49,488 bases of DNA from an uncultured Thiodictyon sp. (GCF_903946935.1 NZ_CAJAXH010000285.1:1-49488), one strand, 5' to 3'. Counted from the first letter of the stretch, positions 15,674 through 25,537 are shown. Notes: generated by a model not told the origin, from the sequence alone. Translations and numbers: made by a program.

Positions 15674-17434
15674 TCATTGTTTCAGCCATGGCATCGCTCG
15701 CCACCAGCCGCCTTTGCCCGGTGTCATGAACGTGGCCGTGGCTAGACGATCCTCGCTGAGTGTCACGATGCAGTCGGTTTGGCGTCCTTGGCAGGCATTG
15801 CCCCAGCTCGTGAAGACCGACCCGGGCGTGGCTGAGGCGGTCAGGACGACCTGGGTCCCCGCGACGAACAAGGCGCTGCAGGTGGTGCCGCAAAGGATTC
15901 CCGCCGGGGTGCTGACGACCCTGCCGAGCGGGCCCCCGCGATTGGTCAGGGTCAATCGGTGAGTGGGCGGCGTGCCATCGCTGAGGCTTGCCTGTGCGGT
16001 ATTCCCGAAGGCGCCCAGATTGACCCGGGCCCCGTTGGGTGCCGGTTCGTTGACGAAGGCGGCGCTGGGGTCGCCGACGTCAATGGCCGGACTGTGCTCG
16101 GCATCGATGACCCAGCTGGCCGTGGCCGGATTGTAGCGTCCCGCCCGCGAGCGCAAATGGAAATCGCCGGTGGTGGGATTGGCAAACAGCGGATCCTGCG
16201 ACAGATTGCCGGCCCCGCTCCAACCCTGTTGGCTTAACGAATAGGTCACACTCAGGCTGCTTCCCGTCCGCACATAAAAATCAGTGCCATTGCCCCAGAA
16301 GACAGAGTTCCTGACGGTGGCCGTTGAGACATTGTCGATATAGAGACCGCTGCCGCCGAACCGGTTGTCTGAGACATTCTCCGCCACCGTGCTGTTGGTG
16401 AGTGTGAGGTGGGATGGACCCGGGGCGCCATTGTCGACAGCTAGCCCCGCGCCGCCATACCCGCCAACGGCAATGCGATTGCGATAGATCAATTCATGGT
16501 CCAGTTCGGCGGTTGCGCCCTCATCGATAAAGACACCGCCGCCATAGGTTGGGGCATAGTTGTCCGTGATGATGTTCCGGGACATTTTCGCGGTCCCGAG
16601 GATGAGCACCCCGCCCCCCCATCCGTAACCGAGATCAATCCGGTTGCCGCTAATCAGATTATCTTCCAGAATGGCCGTGCCGGCGAGATAAATGCCGCCG
16701 CCATGATCGTCGTAACAGATGTTGTTTTCGATCCGGTTGCCCTTGATCAACACATTCATAACGCTGCCTAAGGTCGTTAACCCGGCTCCGCGTCCGCCCT
16801 GATTGTTACGAATGAGATTGTTGATAATCGTCGCATTCTCGCCGCATAGCAGAATGCCCGCGCCGAGGGATATATCGCCTGGCAGGCCGTTGTTTTCGAT
16901 GATGCTATTGCTGATGGTGACATCTTTGGCCTGCGGCCAGGAGACGGCGTTGTCGCACAGGATGCCCTTGCGGCTGGCGCTGACCGTCAAGCGATCAAAT
17001 ATCAGAAAAAACGCCGCGTCTGGGGTGTTGCGGGTCAGGGTCACGCCGATCTGTGCAGCGCCTCCGCTGATTATCGTGTCGCCGCCCTGCATGGCGCTCT
17101 GCTGTACGAAGTCTCCGCCCACGCCGGCCTGATAATCCGTGGCGGTCGCGCCCGGATAGCCGCCGAGTAGAGTCAGTGCCTTGTTTTTGTTGTCTATGTT
17201 ACCATAAGTTCCGCGGGCCACCTGGATGGTGTCGCCGTTGGCAGCCTGGTCGATGGCAATCTGTAGCGAATTATAAGGATACTGCACGGTACCCTGCTGG
17301 ACAGTGGTCGTGTTGTCGTCATCGACTCGGATGGTGGCGGCAGTGAGCGGTGTCGCCAAGGGCAAAGAGAGTGCAACGCACAGAAGGCCGAGCCGCCCCT
17401 GCGGACCATTGCATCGCGGTTTTAGACCAATCAT
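15674..17434 (-). CDS. Secreted right-handed beta-helix protein
   Basis: 586 aa. A signal peptide (about 1-33, ending LTAA) is followed by DDDNTTTVQQGTVQYPYNSL and IDQAANGDTIQVARGTY, the usual opening of parallel beta-helix (pectate-lyase/NosD-like) repeat proteins. Many short repeats with the N-x-I-x-N-N pattern and GGG(I/V)(Y/F)I turns cover about residues 60-440. Residues 505-570 look like a divergent InlB B-repeat domain with four cysteines. The extreme C-terminus, GKGGWWRAMPWLKQ, resembles that of the repeat protein at 29506. Such proteins bind or cleave polysaccharides or act at the cell surface; no catalytic residues can be assigned. RBS AGAGG lies about 9 nt upstream of the ATG. Confidence 0.85.
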   Translation of the reverse strand: MIGLKPRCNGPQGRLGLLCVALSLPLATPLTAATIRVDDDNTTTVQQGTVQYPYNSLQIAIDQAANGDTIQVARGTYGNIDNKNKALTLLGGYPGATATDYQAGVGGDFVQQSAMQGGDTIISGGAAQIGVTLTRNTPDAAFFLIFDRLTVSASRKGILCDNAVSWPQAKDVTISNSIIENNGLPGDISLGAGILLCGENATIINNLIRNNQGGRGAGLTTLGSVMNVLIKGNRIENNICYDDHGGGIYLAGTAILEDNLISGNRIDLGYGWGGGVLILGTAKMSRNIITDNYAPTYGGGVFIDEGATAELDHELIYRNRIAVGGYGGAGLAVDNGAPGPSHLTLTNSTVAENVSDNRFGGSGLYIDNVSTATVRNSVFWGNGTDFYVRTGSSLSVTYSLSQQGWSGAGNLSQDPLFANPTTGDFHLRSRAGRYNPATASWVIDAEHSPAIDVGDPSAAFVNEPAPNGARVNLGAFGNTAQASLSDGTPPTHRLTLTNRGGPLGRVVSTPAGILCGTTCSALFVAGTQVVLTASATPGSVFTSWGNACQGRQTDCIVTLSEDRLATATFMTPGKGGWWRAMPWLKQ

Positions 17435-17485
17435 GATGAATGCCTCTGATGTGAGCCAGCGATTGAAATAGGTTCATTTGCAGAA

Positions 17486-19342
17486 TTACTCCTGCGGGGT
17501 GCCAATGCGACGGCAATACTCCTCGAACTCGCTCGCCGGCAGCGCCCGGGTGAACAGGTAACCCTGACCGATCCGGCAGCCGGCGGCCTTGAGCGACTGT
17601 GCCTGCTCGGCGGTCTCGATGCATTCGGCGACGACCCTTAACCCCAGCGCCTCGCCCAGGACGATGATGGCGCGCGCTATAGCCTGGTCGTTCGCGTCCC
17701 CCGGAAGTCCGTGGACGACTGATCCGTCGATCTTGAGTCCGCGCACCGCCAGCCGTTTGAGTGAGGCGAGCGAGGTATTGCCGGTGCCGAAGTCGTCGAT
17801 CGTGACCGCGATCCCCAGCTCGATCAGGTGTCGGATGTTCGCGAGCGCCGAGGCGGATTCGGCCAAGGCCTTGCCGTCGTTGATCTCGACTGCCAGGGCG
17901 CCGGGTTCCAGATGGACCCCGGTGAGGGTGGCGGCGATGCGCTCGGCCAGGTTGGCGGTGCGCAGTTCGCGGTGCGACAGATTGATCCACAGGGTCACGC
18001 CGGCCAGCAGCCCATGCTCGCGCCAGGTATGCAATTGGACGGCGGCGGTGCGGATCACCCAGGCGCCGATGGGGATGATGAGTCCGCTGGACTCCGCGAG
18101 CGGGATGAACCGCTCGGCACCGATCATCCCTTGCTGGGGGTGGCGCCAGCGGATCAATGATTCGATCCCGACGATCGCCCCGGTCGCGAGATCGTGCTGG
18201 GGCTGATAATGGAGTACAAACTCCCCCTTGGCCAGGGCCTGGCGCAGGGCCGTCTCCACCGAGAACTGGGCCACGGCGCGGGTCGTCATCTCCTGCGAAT
18301 AGTACTGGAAGCAGTCGCGGCCGTGCGCCTTGGCCTGGTGCATGGCCGCGTCGGCGTTGCGCACCAGAGTGTGTACGTCGGCGCCGTCCTGGGGGTAGAG
18401 GCTGATGCCGATGCTCACCGTCACATAGAGCGAGCGATCAGGGAACTCGATGGGTTCCTTGAACGCATCGAGCAGCTTTTCTGCCACCAGCGCGGCGTCT
18501 TCGCCGCGCTCCATGGACCCCAGGACGATGGTGAACTCATCGCTGCCGAAGCGGGCGACGGTGTCGTCATCGCGCATCTGCTCGCGCAGGCGCCGGGCCG
18601 ATTCTTGCAACACCCGATCCCCGATCGGGTGCCCCAGGCTGTCATTGATGTTGGCTAGTCCATCCAGGTCCAGGAACAAGAGGGCGACCTGGTGTTGCTC
18701 CCGACGGGCATGACGCAGCAGCTGGGCCAGGCGGTCGACGAACAACAGTCGGTTGGGCAGCGCGGTGAGTGCGTCGTGGTGGGCCAGCTGTACGAGGTCG
18801 TGCTCGCGTTCCTGTAACTGCTTGGCGAGCCGCTGCTGCTCGGTGTGATCGAGCAGTGCCACCAGACAGGTGGGCGGGTCATCCGGTCCACGGTGGATCA
18901 CCAGCCGCAGGGTGCGCGGGTGCTCTGCCTCCGCGGCCAGGTCCACCTCGATCGATTGCTCCTCGCCGGTGTCCAAGACGTGCTCCAGGGCGGCGAGCAG
19001 GAGCCACATCCCACCGGGGGCGAGTCGGGAGCTCAGAAAGAGGCTGGTGGTGCGCTCGTGCGCCACGCCGAGCAGGCGGGCGGCGGCCAGGTTCATCCGG
19101 GTGACCCGGCCGCGGCGGTCGAGTGTCGCATAGGCCACCGGGGCGAAGTCGTAGAGGTCCCGGGACTCCGCCAGGGCCTGTTGGACCGAGCGCAGCTCCC
19201 GGTTCTTGATCTCCAGCTCAAGCTGGTGGATCTGGAAGTCCTGCATCGCGCGCCGCAAATCGGTGACTTCAACGGTCTCTTGCCGCAGCGCGGCGAGGAT
19301 CTCGGACAGTGCGTGGTCGGAGAGGTCTTGAAGGGTGGCCAT
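17486..19342 (-). CDS. PAS-GGDEF-EAL protein with variant motifs
   Basis: 618 aa from the ATG at 19342; the frame is open 38 codons further, into arginine-rich sequence. The N-terminal helical region (1-60) and PAS domain (about 60-170) precede GGDEF (about 175-340) and EAL (about 355-610) domains. There are no membrane segments. Variations from consensus are visible: GSDEF (266-270) for GGDEF, DGLANIND for the usual DxFKxIND, ESL (394-396) for EAL, EIND for EITE and DDFGTGNTS for DDFGTGYSS. An RxxD-type inhibitory site (RDDD) is kept. The first Glu of each metal-binding motif survives, so phosphodiesterase activity is possible, but the protein may be a c-di-GMP sensor. It is closely related to the adjacent gene at 19530 and probably arose by duplication. 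Confidence 0.9.
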   Translation of the reverse strand: MATLQDLSDHALSEILAALRQETVEVTDLRRAMQDFQIHQLELEIKNRELRSVQQALAESRDLYDFAPVAYATLDRRGRVTRMNLAAARLLGVAHERTTSLFLSSRLAPGGMWLLLAALEHVLDTGEEQSIEVDLAAEAEHPRTLRLVIHRGPDDPPTCLVALLDHTEQQRLAKQLQEREHDLVQLAHHDALTALPNRLLFVDRLAQLLRHARREQHQVALLFLDLDGLANINDSLGHPIGDRVLQESARRLREQMRDDDTVARFGSDEFTIVLGSMERGEDAALVAEKLLDAFKEPIEFPDRSLYVTVSIGISLYPQDGADVHTLVRNADAAMHQAKAHGRDCFQYYSQEMTTRAVAQFSVETALRQALAKGEFVLHYQPQHDLATGAIVGIESLIRWRHPQQGMIGAERFIPLAESSGLIIPIGAWVIRTAAVQLHTWREHGLLAGVTLWINLSHRELRTANLAERIAATLTGVHLEPGALAVEINDGKALAESASALANIRHLIELGIAVTIDDFGTGNTSLASLKRLAVRGLKIDGSVVHGLPGDANDQAIARAIIVLGEALGLRVVAECIETAEQAQSLKAAGCRIGQGYLFTRALPASEFEEYCRRIGTPQE

Positions 19343-19529
19343 GCGGCGCTCGCGCTGGATTGGTGAGTGGGGCGGTTCGGGACCCGCGGCGGGCGACGAA
19401 CCGGCTTGGTAGGCGTCAGTATAGACCCTGGCGCGGTGGGAGCGCCGTCCCGGCACGATGAAGCCTCGGTCGACAGCCGGGGCTCAATCGCGGCGAGACG
19501 CCGCGCCCATGGGCGCGCGTAAGCGCTCA

Positions 19530-21809
19530 CTAAACCATTGCCGCGGCCTCGCGGCAATAGGCCGCGCAGGCCGCCGCTGGGAGCGGGCGGCTGTAGAGGA
19601 AGCCCTGGCCGATGCGGCAGCCGGCGGCCTTTAGACAGTCCGCCTGGGCCCGGGTCTCGATCCCCGCGGCGATCACCGTGAGATTCAGTGCCCGACCCAG
19701 GGTGAGGATGGCCGTCGCGATGGCCCGGTCGTCCGCGCCCCCCGGCAGTCCGGCCACGAATGAGCGGTCGATCTTGAGCGCGCGCACCGGCAGGCGCTTG
19801 AGGGTGGCGAGCGACGAGTAACCGGTGCCGAAGTCGTCGATGCCCACTGCGATGCCCAGCTTCGCCAGGCGTCGGATATTCTCCGCCGCGGCCTCTGGGT
19901 TGGCCATGATCCAGGTCTCGGTCGCCTCCACGGTCAGGGTGCCGGGCGGCAGGCCGAGCTCGGCGACGATGGCGCCGATGTCCTGCGTCAGGTGCGGATT
20001 GCTCAGATCGCGGCTCGACAGGTTGACCGTCACGGCCACCCCCGCGAGCAACCCCTGGGCCTGCCAGGCCTGCATCTGGGCGGCGGCGGTGCGCATCGCC
20101 CAGGCGCCGATGGGTACGATGAGCCCGGTGGCTTCGGCGAGCGGGATGAAACGATCCGGTGCAACCAGTCCGAGGGTTGGATGGTGCCAGCGGATCAGTG
20201 CCTCCAGCCCGACGATCCGTCCGCTCGCGAGCTCATGCTGGGGCTGGTAGTGGAGTACAAATTCCCGCTGGTCGAGGGCTTGGCGCAGGGCGGTCTCCAG
20301 GGTTACATGGGCCAGTGCGCGCTCGGTCATCTCCTGGGTGTAGAAACGGAAGGTGTCGTGACCCTGGGCCTTGGCCAGATACATGGCCGAGTCGGCGTTG
20401 CGCACCAGGGTGTCCACGTCGGTGCCGTCCTGCGGATAGAGGCTGATGCCGATACTCGCGGTGACGCGGAGCCGTTGACTGTCCAACTCAAAGGGCGCCG
20501 CGAAGGCCTCGACCAGCGCCTGGGCGACCCGGGCGGCGGCGTCGCCCCGCTCCAGCGCCCCGAGGATGACGATGAACTCATCGCCGCCCAGGCGGGCGAC
20601 CGTATCGCCCTCCCGCACCAGGGCGCGCATGCGCTGCGCCGCCTGCTGGAGGATGCAATCCCCGGCGGCGTGCCCCAGGCGATCGTTGATGCCCTTGAAG
20701 TCGTCGAGATCCAGGAACAGCAGGGCCACCTGATGCCGCTCCCGGTGGGCCCGACGCATGGCCTGGGTCAGGCGGTCGGCGAACAGCCGCCGGTTGGGCA
20801 GCCCGGTGAGCGGGTCGTGCTCGGCCAGGTGTTCGAGTTGCTCCTCACGCTCCTGGAGTTGTGCGGTGAGCCGCAGGTGCTCGGTGATATCGCGGGCGGA
20901 CTCGATCACGCCCAGGACCTCGCCCTGGGGGCCCCGCAAGGGGGAGGCGAGCAGTTCCACCGCGCGCTCCTCCCCATTCGCCTCCCGGTGCCGATGGACC
21001 ACCTTGGTCGGCTGGCCGCTGGCCAGCACGCTGCGCACCGGACAGGGGGATTCGAGGCCGGCGCAGGGGGTGTCGCGCCCATGCGTCGCCAGATAGCAGG
21101 TCAGTGGTTGGGTCGCCGTGCCGGTGCGGCTGCCGGCCGCCGCCCGCGCCGCTGCATTCATCAGCAGGACCCGGTAATCCGGGGTGACGACCAGCAAGGG
21201 GTCGCCGGCCCCGTCGATGACCGCTTGCAGGAACTGGCGCTCGGCCATCACCGCGGCCTGGGCCTGCTTGATCTCGGTGACATCGAGCAGGACCACCCGG
21301 CAGGCCGGCGGCTCGACCATTGCCGGTGGCGGCGCCGCGCGCTCGATCAGCAGTCGCAGGTCGCGCGTCTGGGTCGCCGGCGGCGGCGGGCGCAGACCGA
21401 CCTCGAGCGACTCCGGCTCCCCGCTCTCCAGCACCCGCGCCAGGGCACTGAGCAGGCGGCTCCCGGCCCTGGGGTCGAGTCGTGTACCGAGGAACAGCAG
21501 CGGTGTGCGCCCGCGCTCCCGCCCCAGCAAGCGGGCGGCGGTCAGGTTCATCTGGGTGACCTGGCCGTTGCGCTGGAGGGTGACATAACCCACCGGGGCG
21601 AAGTCATAGAGGTCCGCATAGCGGTCGCGCGACTCCTCCAGGGCCTGCTGGGCGGCGCGCAGTTCCCGGTTCTGAAGCTCCAACTCGATCTGGTGGACAT
21701 GCAAGTCGTGTACCACCTGTCGCAGGTCGGTCGACTCCTGCACCTCCTGGCGCAGGGCGGCCAGGACTTGCGTGAGTGAGCGGTCGGACAGGTCCTTAAG
21801 GACAGTCAT
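19530..21809 (-). CDS. PAS-PAS-GGDEF-EAL c-di-GMP turnover protein
   Basis: 759 aa from the ATG at 21809, whose product opens MTVLKDLSDRSLTQVLAALR and matches the start of the neighbouring paralogue at 19342. A longer frame exists, but it runs through a homopolymer (read as polyproline) into a MITE and is not credible. Domains: N-terminal helix, PAS (about 70-180), second PAS (about 200-320), GGDEF (about 340-500) and EAL (about 515-750). Both catalytic cores look intact: GGDEF with inhibitory REGD five residues before it, EAL in GLEALIRW, and DDFGTGYSS. The third region reads AAGIE instead of the usual AEGVE, so one metal- or base-related Glu is replaced by Ala. It is cytoplasmic. No good ribosome binding site is visible, because the poly-G tract lies just upstream. 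Confidence 0.9.
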   Translation of the reverse strand: MTVLKDLSDRSLTQVLAALRQEVQESTDLRQVVHDLHVHQIELELQNRELRAAQQALEESRDRYADLYDFAPVGYVTLQRNGQVTQMNLTAARLLGRERGRTPLLFLGTRLDPRAGSRLLSALARVLESGEPESLEVGLRPPPPATQTRDLRLLIERAAPPPAMVEPPACRVVLLDVTEIKQAQAAVMAERQFLQAVIDGAGDPLLVVTPDYRVLLMNAAARAAAGSRTGTATQPLTCYLATHGRDTPCAGLESPCPVRSVLASGQPTKVVHRHREANGEERAVELLASPLRGPQGEVLGVIESARDITEHLRLTAQLQEREEQLEHLAEHDPLTGLPNRRLFADRLTQAMRRAHRERHQVALLFLDLDDFKGINDRLGHAAGDCILQQAAQRMRALVREGDTVARLGGDEFIVILGALERGDAAARVAQALVEAFAAPFELDSQRLRVTASIGISLYPQDGTDVDTLVRNADSAMYLAKAQGHDTFRFYTQEMTERALAHVTLETALRQALDQREFVLHYQPQHELASGRIVGLEALIRWHHPTLGLVAPDRFIPLAEATGLIVPIGAWAMRTAAAQMQAWQAQGLLAGVAVTVNLSSRDLSNPHLTQDIGAIVAELGLPPGTLTVEATETWIMANPEAAAENIRRLAKLGIAVGIDDFGTGYSSLATLKRLPVRALKIDRSFVAGLPGGADDRAIATAILTLGRALNLTVIAAGIETRAQADCLKAAGCRIGQGFLYSRPLPAAACAAYCREAAAMV

Positions 21810-21824
21810 TGGGGATGCCGATGC

Positions 21825-21897
<73 letters not shown>

Positions 21898-21915
21898 CAT
21901 GGTGGTCGCAGACGC

Positions 21916-22037
21916 CTAGCAGCCTGTCGGACTTGATGGCGTAACCGATTGATTAAACAGGAAAACGACTTTTTGGCGCAAAAGAGGAAACTCTTTGCAT
22001 TCAATCGGTTGCATCACTAAGTCCGACAGCCTGCTAG
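21916..22037. mobile_element. 122-bp MITE with CTAG ends, copy 2
   Basis: The same element as at 15545 and 44662, bounded by CTAG at 21916-21919 and 22034-22037. It sits between the poly-G tract and the putative leader of the CheB-CheR gene. It differs from copy 1 by one base and appears identical to copy 3. Confidence 0.85.
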
Positions 22038-22123
22038 GGTAATTGACACATCGTTCGGGGTGCTGCGGGCGCCACGGCCGTTAGCCGCTCCAGCCGCCGG
22101 GGCGTAAAATAACAGGACCATAC

Positions 22124-22203
22124 CGATTTCGCAGCGTTTTACTGCATTTTACATTGCAGGTCATGGCCGGAGCGGTCCATGCTCTGATAATCCTGCGAAA
22201 TCG
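22124..22203 (+). ncRNA. Possible structured leader RNA (three-way junction)
   Basis: A perfect 11-bp stem, CGATTTCGCAG (22124-22134) with CTGCGAAATCG (22193-22203), closes about 58 nt. Two smaller hairpins can form inside: CTGCA/TGCAG (22142-22159) and CATGG/CCATG (22162-22181). It lies 96 nt upstream of the CheB-CheR start on the same strand. I do not match it to a known riboswitch. It could instead be a DNA-level palindrome. Confidence 0.35.
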
Positions 22204-22299
22204 TGTTGATCCTATCCATCGACTCGCGCGCCACGCGGCCTTGTGGCGGTCGAACAGCGGGTGCGCCGGCACCACACAGCGAACCCAGGAGCCATTTGT

Positions 22300-25200
22300 A
22301 TGTCCGAACCAACGCAGAACCCCGACGCCACCGGGTCACCGGCTGCCGCGCCGGCCGCTGAGGCCGGCGACAGGCGCGTCGATGAGATCGGAAATGGGGG
22401 CGCGGACACGCCCGCGGAAGCGCCCCCCGGCTGTCCGGTGGTGGGGATCGGCGCCTCGGCCGGCGGTTTGGAGGCCTATCGGCGGCTGGTGGAGCACCTG
22501 CCGACCGATACCGGCATGGCCTTTGTCCTGGTTCAGCACCTGGACCCCCAGCACCGCAGCCTGCTGGCGGAGCTGATCGGCAGCGCCACCCGGATGCCGG
22601 TCGCCGAGGCCACCGACGGCCTGGCGGTGGAGCCCAATCATCTCTACACCATTCCGCCCAATGTCACGCTCGGCATCCTGCACGGGCGGCTGCAGATCCT
22701 GGAGCGGATCACCGAGCGCGGGCGTCACCTGCCGGTGGACGACTTCCTGCGCAGCCTGGCGCAGGACCAGGGCGACCAGGCGATCGGGGTGGTGCTCTCG
22801 GGCACCGCCTCGGACGGCACCGCCGGCCTGGCCGCGATCAAGGCCGCCGGCGGGCTCACCCTGGTGCAGGATCAGGAGAGCTCGGCCTATTGGGGGATGC
22901 CCGGGAGCGCGGTGGCGGCCGGTTGTGCGGACCTGGTACTGCCGCCGGAGGAGATCGCCCAGGAGTTGGCGCGCATGGCCCGGCACCCCTTGCTGCGTCA
23001 GCGCCTGTTGGCGGATGAGCCGCTGTCGGGCGATGCCGCGACCAACGCCTTGAGCAAGATCTATCTGCTGCTGCGCTCGCGCAGCGGTAACGACTTCGCA
23101 CTCTATAAGCAAACCACCATCCGGCGACGCATCCGGCGGCGCATGTTGGTCCACAAGCTGGAGCGCCTGGCCGACTATGTGCGCTTTCTGCAGGGCAACC
23201 CGGCGGAGCTGGACGCACTGTTCCAGGATATGCTGATCCAGGTGACCAGTTTCTTCCGCGATCCGGATGCCTTTGCCACACTGCGCGCCAAGGTGCTGCC
23301 GCGGGTCTTCGCCGCCTATCGGGCGCGGGCGGTGGCCCAACCGGAGTTCCCCAACCAGGTGCGGGTCTGGGTTCCGGCCTGCTCGACCGGGGAGGAGGCG
23401 TACTCGCTGGCCATGACCCTGCTCGAATATTTGGGTGAGGAGGCGGGCGCCCAGGCGGTGCCCCCCGCCATCGCCACCATCCAGGTCTTTGCCACCGACA
23501 TCGACGAGCAGGCGATTGCTACGGCGCGCCGTGGGGTTTATCCGGAGCGGATTGCCGCCGAGGTGTCCGCGGAGCGGTTGCGGCGCTTCTTTGTGAAGGT
23601 GAGCGGCGGTTATCAGGTGAGCAAGGCCTTGCGGGATCTCTGTATCTTTGCGGTCCAGAATGTGGTCAAGGACCCCCCGTTCTCCCGTCTGGACCTGGTG
23701 TCCTGCCGCAACCTGCTGATCTATTTTGGTCCGGTATTGCAGAAGCGGGTCTTGCAAGTGTTCCACTATGCGCTGGAGCCGACTGGGTTCCTGATGCTCG
23801 GGCCTTCGGAGACCATCGGTCATCAGGCGGACCTGTTCGCCTTGGTGGATCAGCCATCGAAGATCTACGGTAAAAAATCGGTCGCCGGGCGTCTGGGCTA
23901 TGAGTTCACCCCGCGTACCCCGGTGCAGGACGGACTGGCGGAACCCCCGTTGCCCAAACCGCGCGGACTGGGGCGCCACCCCCAACAGGAGGCGGATGAT
24001 CTGATCCTGGCCCGCTACAGTCCGCCGGGGGTGATCGTGAGCACCGACCTGGAGATCCTGCACTTCCGTGGCCAGGTCGGGCGCTATCTGGACCCGACCC
24101 CGGGGGCGGCGAGCCTGAATCTGCTCAAGATGGCCGGTCGGCGGTTGTTCGTGGCCCTGCGCGCTGCCCTGGCGCAGGCGCAGCAGTCGGGGGCGGCGGT
24201 GCGCATGCCGGCCGTGGCCTATGAGCGCGATGGCGGTGAGGGGGTGGTCGACATCCAGGTGTTGCCGCTGCATACGCCGGTGAATGGCGAGCCCTGCCTG
24301 CTGGTGTTGTTCGAGGAGACCGGGTCGGCGCCCAGCGTCGCGCCGGCCGCGGGTCAGGGCGCGGCGCGGGTCGGGGGCGACGACTATATCGCCACCCTGG
24401 AGCGTGAGCTGGCCAGCAACCGCGACTATCTCCAGGCGGCCATCGCCGAGCAGGAGGGGACCAACGAGGAGCTACGCTCGCTCAACGAGGAGATCCAATC
24501 GGCCAACGAGGAGTTGCAGAGCACCAACGAGGAGCTGGAGACGGCCAAGGAAGAGCTCCAGTCCACCAACGAGGAGCTGGTGACGGTCAATGACGAGCTG
24601 GAGCATCGCAATGCGGCCCTGGCCACTGCCAATAATGACATCACCAATATGCTGTCCAGCATCAATCTACCGATCCTGATGCTGGACAACGAGTTGCGTA
24701 TCCGCCAGTTCACCCCCCAGGCCGAGCGCCTGCTGAATCTGATCGCCGCCGACCTCGGACGCCCCATCGGTAACATCAAGCCGAACATCGAGGTTCCGCA
24801 TCTGGAGGCCCTGGTGCGCCGCGTGATCGACCGCCTGAGCGTGGAGACCATGGAGCTGCAGGACAACGCCGGGCACTGGTATGCGGTGCGGGTGCGGCCC
24901 TATAAGACCCTGGACCATCGCATCGATGGGGCGGTAATCACCTTCATGGAGATCGACGAGATCAAGGAGGCCGAGCGGCTGCGCACGGCCCTGACCGAGG
25001 AGCGACGGCTGGTGGTGCTGGTGCGCGATGCGATGGACGCCATGACCGTGCAGGAGTTCGATGGCCGCATCCTGGCCTGGAACCCGGCCGCGGTGCGCGT
25101 CTATGGCTATACCGAGGGCGAGGCCCTGTCGCTCAACATCCGTCAACTGATCCCGGACGCCGCGCTGGCGGACTATGAACTGATGCTGGCCCAGTTGCGC

Positions 25201-25374
25201 GCCGCTGGGGAGCCGTCCGCCGGCCGGCCCTTGGAGCCGTACCGCACCCGGCGCAGCACTCAGGACGGGCGTGAGTTGGAGGTGTCGCTGGTGGCCACGC
25301 TCTTGCTCGATCGCGACGGCCAGCCCTATGCCTTGGGCACCACTGAACGTGTCCTGGGCGCCGCCGGGGGCTGA
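22300..25374 (+). CDS. CheB-CheR-PAS fusion signalling protein
   Basis: 1024 aa from the ATG at 22300, with AGGAG about 9 nt upstream; a GTG at 22243 is in frame but less likely. Residues 45-225 are a CheB methylesterase domain with the catalytic S53 (GASAGG), H80 (QHLDP) and D172 (SGTASDG). Residues 245-510 are a CheR methyltransferase domain with RRRIRRRM and the SAM-binding VPACSTGEEAYSLA. A long Glu/Asn-rich coiled coil (about 720-775) follows, built from repeats like NEELQS. At least two PAS domains end the protein (about 780-890 and 905-1020). Neither a receiver domain nor a histidine kinase is present, although many relatives carry a C-terminal kinase. It presumably links methylation chemistry to PAS sensing rather than flagellar chemotaxis. 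No che genes are adjacent. Confidence 0.93.
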   Translation: MSEPTQNPDATGSPAAAPAAEAGDRRVDEIGNGGADTPAEAPPGCPVVGIGASAGGLEAYRRLVEHLPTDTGMAFVLVQHLDPQHRSLLAELIGSATRMPVAEATDGLAVEPNHLYTIPPNVTLGILHGRLQILERITERGRHLPVDDFLRSLAQDQGDQAIGVVLSGTASDGTAGLAAIKAAGGLTLVQDQESSAYWGMPGSAVAAGCADLVLPPEEIAQELARMARHPLLRQRLLADEPLSGDAATNALSKIYLLLRSRSGNDFALYKQTTIRRRIRRRMLVHKLERLADYVRFLQGNPAELDALFQDMLIQVTSFFRDPDAFATLRAKVLPRVFAAYRARAVAQPEFPNQVRVWVPACSTGEEAYSLAMTLLEYLGEEAGAQAVPPAIATIQVFATDIDEQAIATARRGVYPERIAAEVSAERLRRFFVKVSGGYQVSKALRDLCIFAVQNVVKDPPFSRLDLVSCRNLLIYFGPVLQKRVLQVFHYALEPTGFLMLGPSETIGHQADLFALVDQPSKIYGKKSVAGRLGYEFTPRTPVQDGLAEPPLPKPRGLGRHPQQEADDLILARYSPPGVIVSTDLEILHFRGQVGRYLDPTPGAASLNLLKMAGRRLFVALRAALAQAQQSGAAVRMPAVAYERDGGEGVVDIQVLPLHTPVNGEPCLLVLFEETGSAPSVAPAAGQGAARVGGDDYIATLERELASNRDYLQAAIAEQEGTNEELRSLNEEIQSANEELQSTNEELETAKEELQSTNEELVTVNDELEHRNAALATANNDITNMLSSINLPILMLDNELRIRQFTPQAERLLNLIAADLGRPIGNIKPNIEVPHLEALVRRVIDRLSVETMELQDNAGHWYAVRVRPYKTLDHRIDGAVITFMEIDEIKEAERLRTALTEERRLVVLVRDAMDAMTVQEFDGRILAWNPAAVRVYGYTEGEALSLNIRQLIPDAALADYELMLAQLRAAGEPSAGRPLEPYRTRRSTQDGRELEVSLVATLLLDRDGQPYALGTTERVLGAAGG

Positions 25375-25386
25375 ATCTACAAGGTC

Positions 25387-25537
25387 TATTTGTGTCACGC
25401 CAAGGCGCCAAGCTCGCCAAGAAATACAATCGCGTAGATCAAGTCACCGGATCACCCGCCGGGCCATGGTCCAATGCCGATACTGCACTGAGCACCCTTG
25501 GCGAGTTTGGCGCCTTGGCGTGAGAACTGCCCTTTCT
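25387..25537 (-). repeat. Non-coding arm-core-arm element A
   Basis: Inverted arms of 27 nt (25395-25421 and 25497-25523), made of CGCCAAG units, match at 26 positions. Read on the minus strand, the interior contains CAGTGCAGTATCGGC and CGGGTGATCCGG. These align with CAATGCGTTATCGCC and CGGGTGATTCGG of element B at 40722, and the AGAAAG-GCAGTTCTCACGCC flank is also shared. It fills the spacer between the CheB-CheR gene and dnaB. Confidence 0.75.

Noticed and set aside
15624-15962. Short frame beginning MHSIGCITKSDSLL, also found at 44741
   Set aside because: The opening is encoded by the MITE and simply runs into unrelated flanking DNA at each copy.
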